From positions 67,072,501-67,136,500 of the forward strand of contig CM060899.1 in assembly GCA_030762935.1 (NCBI GenBank): a stretch of DNA of 64,000 nt, written 5' to 3'. This DNA is from Hymenopus coronatus. Taxonomy: Eukaryota > Arthropoda > Insecta > Mantodea > Hymenopodidae. A program made the position numbers and the translations under genes. The notes beneath the pieces were generated by a model. The model was not told where the DNA came from, did no database searches, and saw nothing but the letters and a program-made list of their open reading frames with translations. Of the stretch, positions 20,257-30,950 are shown piece after piece. Each line of letters opens with the position of its first letter. Positions within the stretch are counted from its first letter, which is position 1.

Positions 20257-20992
20257 CCTTAGGATAGCTTAGCCCCAAAACGAAAAGACCGTTAAATACC
20301 AAACTTGGTATTTAGGTTTAGTATCTTCCAAGGATGCGACACGAAGATTTTCAAGAAAATCCCTCTACCACCAACTACCCTTTACATGGAACTTTTTTTC
20401 GAAAATGTTGATTTTCTTAAAAATGGCTCTAACGATTTTGATTAAAATCCCATATATTAAAGCTATTTATACCAGAAATAAGACGTATATCTCGAATTTT
20501 CTGGGAATAGCCTCTGAAGGCCTCTTTATTCTGGATGAATTTTGCCAAATTTTGCTTAACTGCTAAACCGATAGGATTAGACAAAAACTCACACCACAAA
20601 AAATGTACATCACGTCAAAACACACAATTTATGTCCTTTACATTTTTATTGTGGAGGTAACCGTTTCCGAGATATTCCTTGTTATTGGTTTCAATTGTGA
20701 GGTACTTAAACTTTTCTCAGACAGGAAGTGTTCGTCTGTTTGTTTGTTTTTTTATTCTATTCCTGCCTAAGCAAAGAAGCGATTTGCAATGACAAGTGCA
20801 TAATGATAGCTTTTGAAACATTTGAACTACCACTTTTGCATTTCCTTAGTTAGTTTCTACTTAAAAGAATTTGAGCAATAAGAGCATTCTGCTAGTGTTT
20901 ATTTTGATTAGCATTATGTAGAAAGAAGAATAATCTTTTGCAGGAAGTTTGTACATCAGCTAGAGAAAGTCATGTGAGCGTAACACATCAGA

Positions 20993-21435
20993 TTTTTCAT
21001 ATAAGGACAGAAGTTGGAGAGATCGGGAGATCTGTGGTCCAAATCCCGGCTATGGCATTGGATTTTTCAGTCTGACCGTACTTATCCAACTCCTGTCCTA
21101 CACACGTTTCTGTGAAAAAACAATTAATCCAATACCAGTTGACCATAATAGTTGGCTATACTATGAATTCTGGGACTTAAAGTACTTACAACATTGTAAG
21201 TCACCACTGGGGTTGACATCTCAAAATGATTTGAGATCACCTTGTGGTTTACAAGGAAACATGCGAGCATTCAGAAATTCCATGCTATGCCGGCATGTTG
21301 CCATGTTAGCTCAGTGGCAGAGCAACCGGCTAAAGACCGGGAGATTCGTTCTTCAAATCCCGGCTATGGCATTGAATTTTTCAGTCTGACTCTATTTATC
21401 CAACTCCTGTCCTACACACGGCTTGTGTAAAAAAT
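20993..21435 (+). mobile_element. SINE3 in tandem, first part
   Basis: A headless tRNA half (agatcgggagatctgtgg) and tail (tttttcagtctgaccgtact) at 21010-21120 lead into a 175-bp leader (21121-21296). A complete tRNA-like head follows (21297-21367; tagctcagtggcagagcaac and a B-box TTCTTCAAATCCCGG), then a second tail. The head can fold as a cloverleaf with GCCAT/ATGGC acceptor pairing, but its B-box is altered and no gene-like 3' end follows. Confidence 0.78.
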
Positions 21436-22204
21436 TCTTATGTGTTACATTCACATGACTCTGCAACAAATTAGTTTTAAAAAGCTCATTCTTCTATTTA
21501 GATCATGCTAATCAATAAAAAATTAGCAGAAATAGTCTTATTACTTGCTTCCTTGTAAGTAGAAGGGACATAAGGGAGAAGTGTAGGTTAAAGTGATAGT
21601 CAAAAGCTAGTTGCTAGATGACTGAAGTTCTTTTGACAGGAGTTGACAAATTCTTGTATGAGAAAAGTTAAGTATTTTGAACCTGAAAACAAAAACAAGG
21701 AATATCTTAAAAACGATCAACTCCACGAAACTAATGGAAACAACATAAACTGTGTGTTTCCATTTGCTCTACATTTTTTGTGTGGTAAGTTTTTGTCTAT
21801 CTCTTATGGGTTAGCAGTTATGCAAAATTCCGTAAAATTCACTCTGGATAAAGTAGTCGTCAGAGGCTATTCCCAGAAAATTCAAAATATACATTTTGTT
21901 TGTCATCTTTAATATACGATATTTTAATCAAAATCGTTAGAGCCATTTTTTAGAAAATCAAAATTTTCGAAAAAAGTTCCATGTAAAGGGTAGTTTGCGG
22001 TGGGGGGATTTTTCAAAGACACGCGGACACAGGGACACACACACATACACACACACACACGCACCTTTTTTCCGAAAATGATTTTTTTTTAGATAAAGGG
22101 GACCCTAAAACATATATTTCCGGTGAAATCTCGGTATCGAATTTTTGGGTGGAGTGCAATACCTTCTCTATACACTATGTACATGGTACATATAGAGAAA
22201 GTAA
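21436..22204 (+). mobile_element. R820 copy inserted in SINE3, with known empty site
   Basis: It starts TCTTATGTGTTACATTCAC and ends in the R palindrome at agagaaagtaa (22204). A gap of about 100 bp lies after the ggggggattttt block. The left flank ends in an A-run after cttgtgt. The right flank starts caattattccaatacc. The uninterrupted SINE3 at 21114-21140 reads gaaaaaacaattaatccaat. Confidence 0.9.
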
Positions 22205-22382
22205 CAATTATTCCAATACCAATTGACCATAATAGTTGGCTATACTATGAATCCTGGGAGTTAAAGTACTTACAACATTGTAAGTCGCCTTTGGGGTTGT
22301 CATCTCAAAATAATTTGAGATCACCTTGTGGTTTACCGGGAAACATGCGAGTCAGTTGAAAAATTCAATGCTATGCCGGCAT
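22205..22382 (+). mobile_element. SINE3 leader, continuation after the R820 insertion
   Basis: ccataatagttggctatact, cttacaacattgtaagtc and tttgagatcaccttgtggtt match 21140-21250 base for base apart from scattered changes. Confidence 0.85.
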
Positions 22383-22752
22383 TTTGAATGAATATGTGTA
22401 TTTATTGATATAACAATAGCATACATTGATCGCACGGTCCACAGACATACATAAAATAAAAAGTAATATTAAAATAACAACAAGAAAGAATTAAGAGTAA
22501 ACACGAAAATAAAAAGACAAAGATATTCAAATACAGCAACATAAATTTACAGCACAGAGTACACCTTATTCAAAAGCATAAATGCACCCTCTTATAATAT
22601 ATAAATACACTTAAAAGTACTATATACACATAATATATTCACAAAACATAAAACCATAACCCAACAGTGACCTAAGTATGATATACTTAGGTCACTGTTG
22701 TGTTATGGTGACTTCCGTGCCTGCCAGTAGCGTCCAACATGCTTCTAGCTCT
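22383..22752 (-). mobile_element. R1-like LINE 3' end, rearranged
   Basis: The sequence matches the 3' untranslated region at 61543-61848, including gcaccctcttataata and aacagtgacctaagtat. It then folds back on itself and jumps to the coding block that corresponds to 61970-62015. The left end carries the gaatgaat tail. Confidence 0.8.
22654..22708. repeat. Near-perfect palindrome, 26-bp arms, 3-nt loop
   Basis: Arms 22654-22679 and 22683-22708 match at 25 of 26 positions around GAT. Only one arm exists in the related sequence at 61810-61836. Confidence 0.95.
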
Positions 22753-22867
22753 ACATTCAGTGGTAGAGCAACCAGCTAGAAACCGGGAAATCCGATTCCG
22801 TCTGAACAGTACACGTTCCAGCCATTCAATACGATGTATGACGTCACATCTTTGGGATTTTAGCTGG
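22753..22867 (+). mobile_element. SINE3 head fragment
   Basis: attcagtggtagagcaacca and gctagaaaccggga (22760-22790) match the SINE3 tRNA head. The B-box is destroyed, and the remaining sequence to 22867 is unassigned. Confidence 0.6.
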
Positions 22868-22968
22868 TAATATTTATCTCATTTAACATTATGTAGATAA
22901 AAGAGTAGTCTTTTGTAACATTAATTTGTATTTGAAACAGCTAGAGAAAATTATGTGAATGGAGCACA
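22868..22968 (-). mobile_element. R820 L-end fragment
   Basis: aatatttatctcatttaaca continues to agctagagaaaattatgtga and a decayed L end acaccata. Confidence 0.7.
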
Positions 22969-23010
22969 CCATATTCATTCGGTTTAAAATCCTAAGAATA
23001 CCGTTTTATT

Positions 23011-23677
23011 TTTCTTACTTGGTACATAGCACACAGATATTGCATTTCACCGAAAACTTCGATCCCGAGATGTCACTGAAAATATACGTTTTATTGCACC
23101 CTGTATCCAGAAAAAGGCCCGTGTGTGTGTCCGTGACCACGATAACTCAAAAACGAAAAGTCAGTAAAACACCAGAATTGATATTTAAGTTTAGTATCTC
23201 CCAGGGTTGCGACACGAAGATTTTCAAATCAAAAATCCCCCCCCACCACAAACAAAAAATTTGATTTTCTTAAAAATGGCTCTAACGATTTTGATTAAAA
23301 TCTTACTACACTTACTACACAAAACATGTAGATCACATTAAAACACACAGTTTATGTCATATAACTTTTTTCGGTGAATTGACCATTTCTGAGATATTCC
23401 TTGTTATTTGCTTAAATTTTCTTCACACGGAAAGTTGTAAACTCCTGGCCCTGCACAGAAACAGATTTCAACCATATGAAAACCATCTTTTAAAAGATTT
23501 GACTATCGTTTTAGCCTTGTGCATTCCCTTATTTTCCTTCTACTTACAGAGAACTAAGTAATAAGACCGTTTTTTGCAAATATTTATCTTGATTATCATG
23601 AAGCAGATAGAATATTCTTTTTAACATTATTTTGTTACACCGATGTGGCGAAAGTCATGTGAATCGAACACATCAGA
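23011..23677 (-). mobile_element. R820 copy, subfamily C, core deleted
   Basis: A decayed R end (ttcttacttggtacatag) is followed by the cgatcccgagatgtcactga block. A jump from ttttgattaaaatc to the actacacaaaacatgtaga block marks a deletion of about 150 bp. The complete L end finishes at 23677. Confidence 0.8.
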
Positions 23678-23685
23678 TTTTTTAG

Positions 23686-24112
23686 AGGCTCTGCTCTTCA
23701 CTTGTTATTTCGCTGCTTCTTAACTTAAATATGTTTTATTGATACTGGTCAGCCAGCTATCAAGAAGCAAAACGTGCATTTTGCTATTTCTGTAAATATT
23801 TAAAAGTCCCATGTGAACCAAGAAGGAAAGAAAAACAAGCGAAGAGTTAAAAGCACGTCTTCACAATCCATTAGCAATAGCAGTTGCTTCGACCTCCCCA
23901 AGTTTGTTTTTTGTTCCTTCTTCTTGCTTCTTCTGGAAGTTGCCTTTTTACCTACGTTTGTTCTCCTAATGCTTCGTACATATTTCACAACGGCATAATA
24001 ACATACACTTCCTTATTATTATTGCCTGCATATATGATTCTTGGAAGTTGAAGAGCCTGGAAAGAAAAATCCTTCTTTTGTTTGCATAAGTGATTATTTA
24101 TTCATACCAATG
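23686..24112. other. Unassigned DNA
   Basis: Overlapping chance frames of about 60 codons lie on both strands. No motif or repeat is recognised. Confidence 0.45.
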
Positions 24113-24243
24113 AACTATGAATGAAAGAAAAAGTGTATTTATTAAAATACCAGTATGAATACATTGATATTAATCAATCACACGGGTCCACAGACCGTAC
24201 ATGCTTTTGCAATACACAAAATACTAAGCAATATTAAAAAAAA
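24113..24243 (-). mobile_element. R1-like LINE 3' end, short
   Basis: gtgtatttattaaaat and acgggtccacagaccgtaca match 61561-61610. It stops after about 130 bp, a typical 5' truncation, and an R820 L end begins at its border. Confidence 0.8.
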
Positions 24244-24244
24244 A

Positions 24245-25062
24245 ATGATGTGTTCCATTCATATGACTTTCTCTACATCTCTGCAACAAATTACTGTTAA
24301 AAGCTTATGCTTCTACAGAAATAGTCTTATTACTTGCTTCCTTGTAAGTAGAAACGAAATAAGGGAGTACCATAGGTTAAAGTGAAGTCAAAAGAAGTTC
24401 CTTTGTTTGTATGGACAGGAGTTGACAAATTCCTGTACGAGAAAAGTATAAGTTTTCCAAAGCTGAAACCAAAAACAAGGTATACCTAAAAAACGATCAA
24501 GTTCATGAAAAAATGTATATTACATAAATTGTGTGTTTTAACGTGCTCTGCATTTTTTGTATAGCAAGTTTATGTCTATCTCTTACGGTTCAGCAGTTCT
24601 GCAAAATTCCGTAAAATTCATCCAGAATAAAGTAGTCTTCAGAGACTATTCACAGAAAATTCAAAATACACATCTTATTTGTCAGGTTATCTTTATTTGT
24701 CAGTTGTTATCTTTAACATATGATATTTTAATCAAAATCGTTAGAGCCATGTTTAAGAAAATCAAAATTTTCGAAAAAATGTCCGTGTAAAGAGTAATTG
24801 GGGGTGGGGGATTTTCTTGTATATCTTCGTGTAGCATCTTTGGAAGATACCAAACTTAAATACCAAATGTGGTATTCAACGGTCTTTAAGTTTTTGAGCT
24901 ATGCTGACCATAGACACACAGGGCCTTTTTCTGAAAATGCTTTTTTTTGGATTCAGTGGGGACCCAAAACATGTATTTAGGGTGAAATCTCGGTATCCAA
25001 TTTTGGGTGGAATGCAATATCTTCTCTATAAATTATGTATATAGGACGTGTAGAGAAAGTAA
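24245..25062 (+). mobile_element. R820 near-full copy, array unit 1
   Basis: L end gatgtgttccattcatatga, a small deletion at 24315, a repeated gtcaggttatcttt block near 24685-24715, and the R palindrome ending agagaaagtaa at 25062. Confidence 0.85.
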
Positions 25063-25073
25063 AAATTAAAACA

Positions 25074-25894
25074 TATGATGTGTTACACTCACATAACCTT
25101 CTCTAGCTACTCTACAAACTTCTTACAAAGGACTATTCTTCTTTCTACACAATGCTTATTGAGATAAACGTTAGCAGAATGTTCTTATTACTTAGTTCCT
25201 TATAAGAAGAAGGCAACTAAAGTATTGCGCTATGCTAAAGTGGCAGTCAAATGTTTTAAAAGTCGTCGTTATGCAATTGTCATTGCAAATCGCTTCTTTA
25301 CTTGGGCAGGAATTGAACAAAAGGAAAACGGACACTTCCTGTCTGAGAAAAGTATATGTACAATAACAAGGAGTATCTCGGAAATAGTTACCTCTACAGC
25401 AAAAACATTAAGGACATAAATTGTGTGTCTTGACGAGATGTACATTTTTTGTGTAGTAATTTTTTGTCTATTTCTTACAGCTTAGCTTTTAAACAAAATT
25501 CGACAAAAGTCATCCAAATAAAGAAGTCTGTAGAGACTATTCTCCGAATATTCAAAATATAAATTTTATTTTCGATGTGAATGTCTTTAATATACTGCAG
25601 CTTTAATTAAAATTAATTGAGCCATTTTTTAGAAAATCAAAATATTGGAAAAATATTTCATGTAAATGGTAGTTGAGGTGGGAGAAATTTCTCTAAAATC
25701 TTCGTGTCGTAACTTTGTAAGATACTGTACTTAAATACCAAGTTTGGTATTTAACAGACTTTTCATTTTGAAGTTATCGTGTTCACCGACACACGGACCT
25801 TTTTCTACAAATGGTGTTTTGGTTACAGGGGACCCTAAAACGTGTATTTCCGGCGAAATCTCGGTATCGAATTTTTGAGTGGAAAGTAAAAATT
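25074..25894 (+). mobile_element. R820 copy, subfamily B, array unit 2, palindrome missing
   Basis: It begins at L (atgatgtgttacactcacat) and carries the subfamily B blocks (gtcgttatgcaattgtcatt, ggacacttcctgtctgag). At the end gaatttttgagtgga joins directly to aagtaaaaat, so the R palindrome is gone while both sides remain. Confidence 0.85.
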
Positions 25895-26005
25895 CCAATG
25901 CACTTTCTATAGTGGAATTCACATCTGTGACAAAACAATGAAGATTATTACTAGCCATGTAAAAAGTCGTGTTATCTACATACATATTTGTTTTATTAAT
26001 TATTA
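25895..26005. other. Unassigned spacer
   Basis: Short AT-rich stretch between a + and a - R820 array. Confidence 0.4.
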
Positions 26006-26403
26006 ATTTCTCTATAGGTAGTATGTACATAGAATATAGATAAGGTATTGTAATGCACCCAAAAAAAATATTTTTAGAAAAATGTCTGTGTGTGTCTGTG
26101 TGTATGGTATTTAAGTTTGGTATCTTCCAAGGATGCGACACGAAGATTTTCAAACTACCCGTTACATGGTCTTTTTTGAAAACTTTGATTTTCTAAAAAT
26201 CGGCTCTAAGGATTTTGATTAAAATATCGTATATTAAAGATATTTACCACACAAGTATATCATGAATTTTCGGGGAATAGTCTCTGGTGACTACTCTGTT
26301 CTGGATGAATTTTTCGGAATTTCAGAGAACTGCTAGACCGTAAGAGATGGACAAAAACTTAACACACAAAAAATGTATAGCACATTAAAGCACACAATTT
26401 ATT
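26006..26403 (-). mobile_element. R820 copy, array unit 1, L half missing
   Basis: R end taatttctctataggtagta, a shortened front part, and the core through ctgctagaccgtaagagatg. It stops in the cacacaatttat block, where the next R end starts. Confidence 0.8.
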
Positions 26404-26405
26404 AT

Positions 26406-27335
26406 ATCATTACTTTCTGTCTACGTACTATACACATAGTGTATAGAGAAGGTATTACATTGTACCCAAAAATTCAATACCGGAATTTCACAGGAAATAC
26501 AGATTTTGAAACCACCTGAATCCAAAAAAAAAAGCATTTTTAGAAAAAGTCCGTATGTGTCTGTATGTCTGTCTGTAAGAATGTGTGTGTGTCTGTGGGC
26601 AGCATAGCTCAAAAATGAAAAGACCGTTAAATACCAAATTTGGCATTTAAGTTCAGTATCTTCCAAAGATGCGACACGAAGATTTTCAAGAAAACCCCCA
26701 TCCCCAACTACAAAAGCTTACCACACCAAAAATATAGAGCACATTGAAACACACAATTTATGTTATATACATTTTTTTCGTGGAGTTGATCGTTTTTTTT
26801 TTAGATATTCCTTGTTTTTTGTTTCAGCCTTAAAAAACTTATATTTTTCTCATGCAGGAATTTGTCAACTCGTGTCCATACAAACAAAGGAACATCAGTC
26901 ACATAGCAACCAGCTTTTGGCTTTCACTTTAACCTATGGTACTCCCTTATTTCGCTTCTACTTACAAGGAAGCAAGTAATAACACTATTTCTGCTAATTT
27001 TTTCATGAGGAGCATGAAGAATATAGAAGCATAAGCTTTTATTTTTTTTTGGTAGTGTTTAACGCCCGCTTTTACAGCTCTGGCACCGCAGGCGATGCCA
27101 CTGATGACACATGAAGATGGAGCTCCGGTGGAATGAGATGGCGGGGGAAACCGGAGAACCCGGAGAAAACCCGCCACTGCACTGCTTTGTCCACCACAAA
27201 TCTCACATGCCGTCGCTTGGGATCTAGGTGAGAGGCGAATGGTCTGACCAATCGGCCACGGCGCGGCCGGTAAGCTTTTTGAGAATAATTTGTTGCAGAG
27301 AGGTAGAGAAAGCCATGAGAATGGAACACATCAGA
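26406..27335 (-). mobile_element. R820 copy, array unit 2, interrupted by SINE2
   Basis: R palindrome at 26406-26450, a deletion from ccccatccccaactac to aaaagcttaccacac, a SINE2 at 27041-27270 and a complete L end at 27335. Confidence 0.85.
27041..27270 (-). mobile_element. SINE2 copy, complete, with 9-bp target duplication
   Basis: The tRNA head on the minus strand is GCCGCGCCGTGGCCGATTGG and the body is as in 2588-2762. The flanking TAAGCTTTT at 27032-27040 and 27271-27279 is a perfect 9-bp target site duplication inside R820. Length 230 bp. Confidence 0.9.
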
Positions 27336-27338
27336 TTT

Positions 27339-28211
27339 TTACTTTCTTTAGCCCCATATGTACAATGTATATAGGGATAGAGCAGGTATTATAATGCACC
27401 CAAAAATTTGATACCGAGATTTGACCGGAAATATATATTTTGTGGTCCCCTGATTGCGAAAATATCACTTTTGAAAAAAGGTCCGTGTGTGTCTGTCTGA
27501 GTGTCTGTATATCTGTGTGTGTTGTGTGTGTGTGTGTGTCTATGGACAGCATAGCCGCAAAACGAAAATACCGTTAAATACCAAACTTGGTATTTAGGTT
27601 TCGAATATTCCAAGGATGCGACACGAAGATTTTCATAACTACCCGTTACATGGAAAACATTTTAACAATTTTAATTTTCCTAAAAACAGTTCTAACGATT
27701 TTGGTTAAAATCCCGTAAATTAAAACTATTCATGTCCGAAATAAAATGTATATTTCGAATTTTTTGGGTATAGCCTCTGAAGACCTCTTAATTCTGGATG
27801 AATTTTGCTGAATTTTGCTTAACTGCTAAACCGTAAGAGATACAGAAGAACTTACTTCACAAAAAATGCACACCACAACAAAACACATAATTTATGTCCT
27901 TTATGTTTTTGTTGTGGATGTAACCGTTTCCGAGATATTCCTTCTTATTGGTTTCAATTGTGAAGTATTTAAACCTTTCTCAGACAGGAAGTGTCCGCTT
28001 TTCTTTTGTTCTACTCCTGGTCAAGCAAAGAAGAGATTTGCACTGACAATCGCATAACGATAACCTTATTCCCTTCCACTTATAAGGAACTAATTAATAA
28101 GAACATTCTGCTTATATTTATCTCGATTAGCATTGTGTACAAAGAAGAATAATCTTTTGTAGAAGGTTTGTAGAGCAGCTAGAGAAAGTCATGTGAGTGT
28201 AATACTTCAGA
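27339..28211 (-). mobile_element. R820 full-length copy, subfamily B, array unit 3
   Basis: The R end starts 3 nt after the previous L end. It carries TG-rich expansions at 27483-27540, the subfamily B blocks (gttgtggatgtaaccgtttc) and an L end at 28211. Confidence 0.85.
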
Positions 28212-28213
28212 TT

Positions 28214-28263
28214 TTACTTTCTCTATATGTAATATGTATATAGTGTATAGAGAAGGTATTTTT
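28214..28263 (-). mobile_element. R820 R end, array unit 4
   Basis: ttactttctctatatgtaat and the rest of the palindrome to gagaaggtatt. The family sequence then stops. Confidence 0.85.
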
Positions 28264-28689
28264 ATATGTTTTATGCATAAATATTGATACACATTGCATA
28301 GCTGGAGTAAAATGCTTTCTTTTAAGAATTTATTTGAATGAAAGTTTGATTTCGTACATTTGTCATCATTTGTTTCCCCGTATTCAATTTGTGACGTCAA
28401 AATGGATAGTAGATGTATCGGGCCGGGTGTAACAGCTTCGACGTTGTATTACATTAAAGCAAAATACGCCGTTTGGCCATCGATACCGATGAAATGTCAT
28501 TCAAAAAACTAGCCATTTGTAAACCGAGATCCTTGACGGTGTGTGTATGTGGAGTCGCATATCAATCACCTGACATTTCTCATGAATTTTGCCCACAAAA
28601 TATGGAACAGCACGCCGATGAGGCAACGCGACATGAATGGAAAATTCCTTAACGTTTTGTACTAACGATAAAGCGCATATCGAAATAAA
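28264..28689. other. Unassigned DNA
   Basis: No gene or repeat match is recognised. The sequence is GC-richer at 28410-28640. Confidence 0.4.
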
Positions 28690-28809
28690 ACAAGACAGCA
28701 CGTATATGCAAAATGGAAAGTTTCATCAACCATTTTGTACAAATTAGGGCTCGCGTCTGTTAGGACAGGACTGACGTAATGTGTGCGCAGTGTGTGTGAA
28801 AATGAAAGA
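28690..28809 (+). repeat. Left half of a target sequence also present at 32370-32492
   Basis: gtacaaatta, tgacgt, atgtgtgcgca and gtgtgaaaa occur in the same order at 32434-32485. The two-copy R820 array begins at the end of this block. Confidence 0.8.
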
Positions 28810-29628
28810 TCTCATGTGTTACACTCACATGACTTTCTCTACATCTCTGCAACGAATTATTCTTAAAAAGCTTATACTTCTATTTTCCTCATTCTAATCG
28901 ATAAAAAATTAGCAGAAATAGTCTTATTACTTGCTTCCTTGTAAGTAGAAGCCCAAAAAGGGAGTACCTTAGGTTAAAGTGATACTCAAAAACTGAATTG
29001 ACAAATTCCTGTATGAGAGAAGTGTAAGTTTTTCAAGGCTGAAACTAAAAATAAAAAATATCTCAAAAACGATCAACTCCATGAAATAAATGAATCTAGC
29101 ATAAATTGTGTGTTTTAATATGCTCTACATTTTTTGTTTGGTAGGTTTAGGTCCATCTCTTACGGTTCAGCAATTATGCAAAATTCCGTAAAATTCATCC
29201 AGAATAAAGTAGTCTTCAGAGGCTATTCCAAGAAAACTCAAGGTATACATATTTCTCAGGTAAATATCTTTAATATACGAAATTTTAATCAAAATCGTTA
29301 CAGCCAATTTTTGAGAAAATCAAAATTTTCGAAAATTTTTCATGTAAAGGTAGTTGGGGGTAGCGAGATTTTCTTGAAAATCTTCGTGTCACATCCTTGG
29401 AAGATACCAAGTTTGGTATACAACTGTATCTTCGGTTTTGAGCTATGCTGTCCACGGACACACACACACATACACACACACACACAGGGGCCTTTTTCTG
29501 AAAATAATTTTTTTGGATATAGGAAACCCTAAAACATATCTTTCCGGTGAAATCTCGGTATCGAATTTTTGGGTGGAGTGCAGTACTTTCTCTATACACT
29601 ATGTACATAGTACGTGTAGAGAAAGTAA
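28810..29628 (+). mobile_element. R820 full-length copy, dimer unit 1
   Basis: L end TCTCATGTGTTACACTCAC, a shortened middle (actcaaaaactgaattgaca), a CA stretch at 29457-29487 and the R palindrome ending gagaaagtaa. Unit 2 starts 4 nt later. Confidence 0.88.
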
Positions 29629-29631
29629 AAA

Positions 29632-30482
29632 TCTGATGCGTTACACTCAAATGACTTTCACTAGCTACTGTACAAACTTCTTACAAAAGATAATTCTTCT
29701 TTCAACACCACACTAATCGAGATAAACATTAGCAGAATTTTATTACTTAGGTCCTTCTAAGTAGACTGGAACTAAGGGAATGCACTAGGCTAAAGTGACA
29801 GTCAAACGTTTTTCATTGCAAGTCGCTTCCTTGCTTGACCAGGAGTAGAACAAATGAAAAACGGACACTCCCGACTGAGAAAAGTATAAGTATTTCACAA
29901 ATGAAACTAATAACAAGGAATACCTCGAAAACGGTAAGCTCCACGAAAAATAATGTGTATGACATAACTTGTGTATTTTAACAAGACTCACATTTTTTGT
30001 ATAGTAGGTTTTTGTTTATCTCTTACGTTTTAATATTTATGGCAAATTAATGTAAAATTCATCCAGAATAAACAGATATTTAGAAGGTATTCCCAGAAAA
30101 TTCAAGATGTACATTTTATGACTTTAATGTGTGGTATGTTAATCAAAATCGTTAGAGCCATTTTTAAGAAAAACAAAATTTTCGAAAAATTTTCCATGAA
30201 AAGGGTAGTTAGTGTTGGGATATTTTCTTGAAAATCTGTGTGTCTCATAATTGGAAGATACCAGACTTAAATACCAAGTTTGGTATTTAACCGTCTTTTC
30301 AATTTTGAGCTATGCTGTCCCACACACACACGCGCGCGGTCCTGTGTCTGAAAATGCTTTATTTTGGACTCAGGGGGCCCTAAAACTTGTATTTCCGGTG
30401 AAATCTCGACATGGAATTTTTGGGTGGAATACAGTACTTCTCTATCTCTACGTACATTGTACATACGGGCTAGAGAAAGTAA
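29632..30482 (+). mobile_element. R820 full-length copy, subfamily B, dimer unit 2
   Basis: L end TCTGATGCGTTACACTCAAA, subfamily B blocks (cattgcaagtcgcttccttg), a variant R palindrome (tctatctctacgtacattgt) and the end tagagaaagtaa. The right flank cgtggacgcatg continues the target sequence. Confidence 0.88.
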
Positions 30483-30597
30483 AAACGTGGACGCATGAAT
30501 ATATTGCAGTTTCAGGTGATGAATCTGTAAAATTTGGAAAATCAACAATCGGTTAGATATAATATTAAAATTTATACGTTTATTATATGATATAAAA
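30483..30597 (+). repeat. Right half of the target sequence, matching 32493-32548
   Basis: cgtggacgcatg, atattg and tcggttaga appear here and at 32493-32548 in the same order, with indels between them. Confidence 0.75.
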
Positions 30598-30706
30598 CCC
30601 TAATGTGTTCCACTCACATGACTTTCTCTACATCTCTGTAACAAATTGTTGTTAAAAAGCTTATTCTTCTATCTACTTCATGATAATCGAGATAGAATTG
30701 ACAGAA
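30598..30706 (+). mobile_element. R820 L-end fragment
   Basis: ctaatgtgttccactcacat, actttctctac and the tctacttcatgataatcgag block, then a T-rich stretch. Confidence 0.8.
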
Positions 30707-30763
30707 CTTTTTTTATTTATTTTGTTGTTCTTGTTTTTTTTGGTAAGTATAAACATGGCATGT

Positions 30764-30950
30764 TATTTATGGACGCTCTTTAACTCCTGTGGTTCTCAGC
30801 GTCCCATTCTAAATTGGGCGTGAAAGACCGCTTAATTTGGTTCAGAGGCATATCTACTAGGCTTGAGGTTCTTTTACGTGCCGTAAATCCGGCTTTACTT
30901 CACTTCCGAAGGAAGCAATGCTAAGGATTTTTACACCCGAAAAAATGTAT
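30764..30950 (-). mobile_element. SINE1 copy, tRNA head missing
   Basis: Body blocks gacgctctttaactcctgtg and ttgaggttcttttacgtgcc match the other SINE1 copies. The promoter-bearing end is lost, as expected for a 5'-truncated copy. Confidence 0.8.

Larger units (their letters stand above)
19325..20992 (-). mobile_element. R820 outer copy interrupted by another R820
   Basis: The R end and first blocks occupy 19325-19445 and stop at the gcattt block. The same copy resumes at 20200 with caaaaaggtccgtgtg and continues to a complete L end at 20992. The L half belongs to subfamily B (attgtggaggtaaccgtttc, gcgatttgcaatgac). The interruption is the nested copy at 19446-20195. Confidence 0.85.

Noticed and set aside
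21297..21367. Cloverleaf-like sequence as a functional tRNA gene
   Set aside because: The same head occurs in several SINE3 copies with the same tail, the B-box is altered, and the acceptor is only partly paired.
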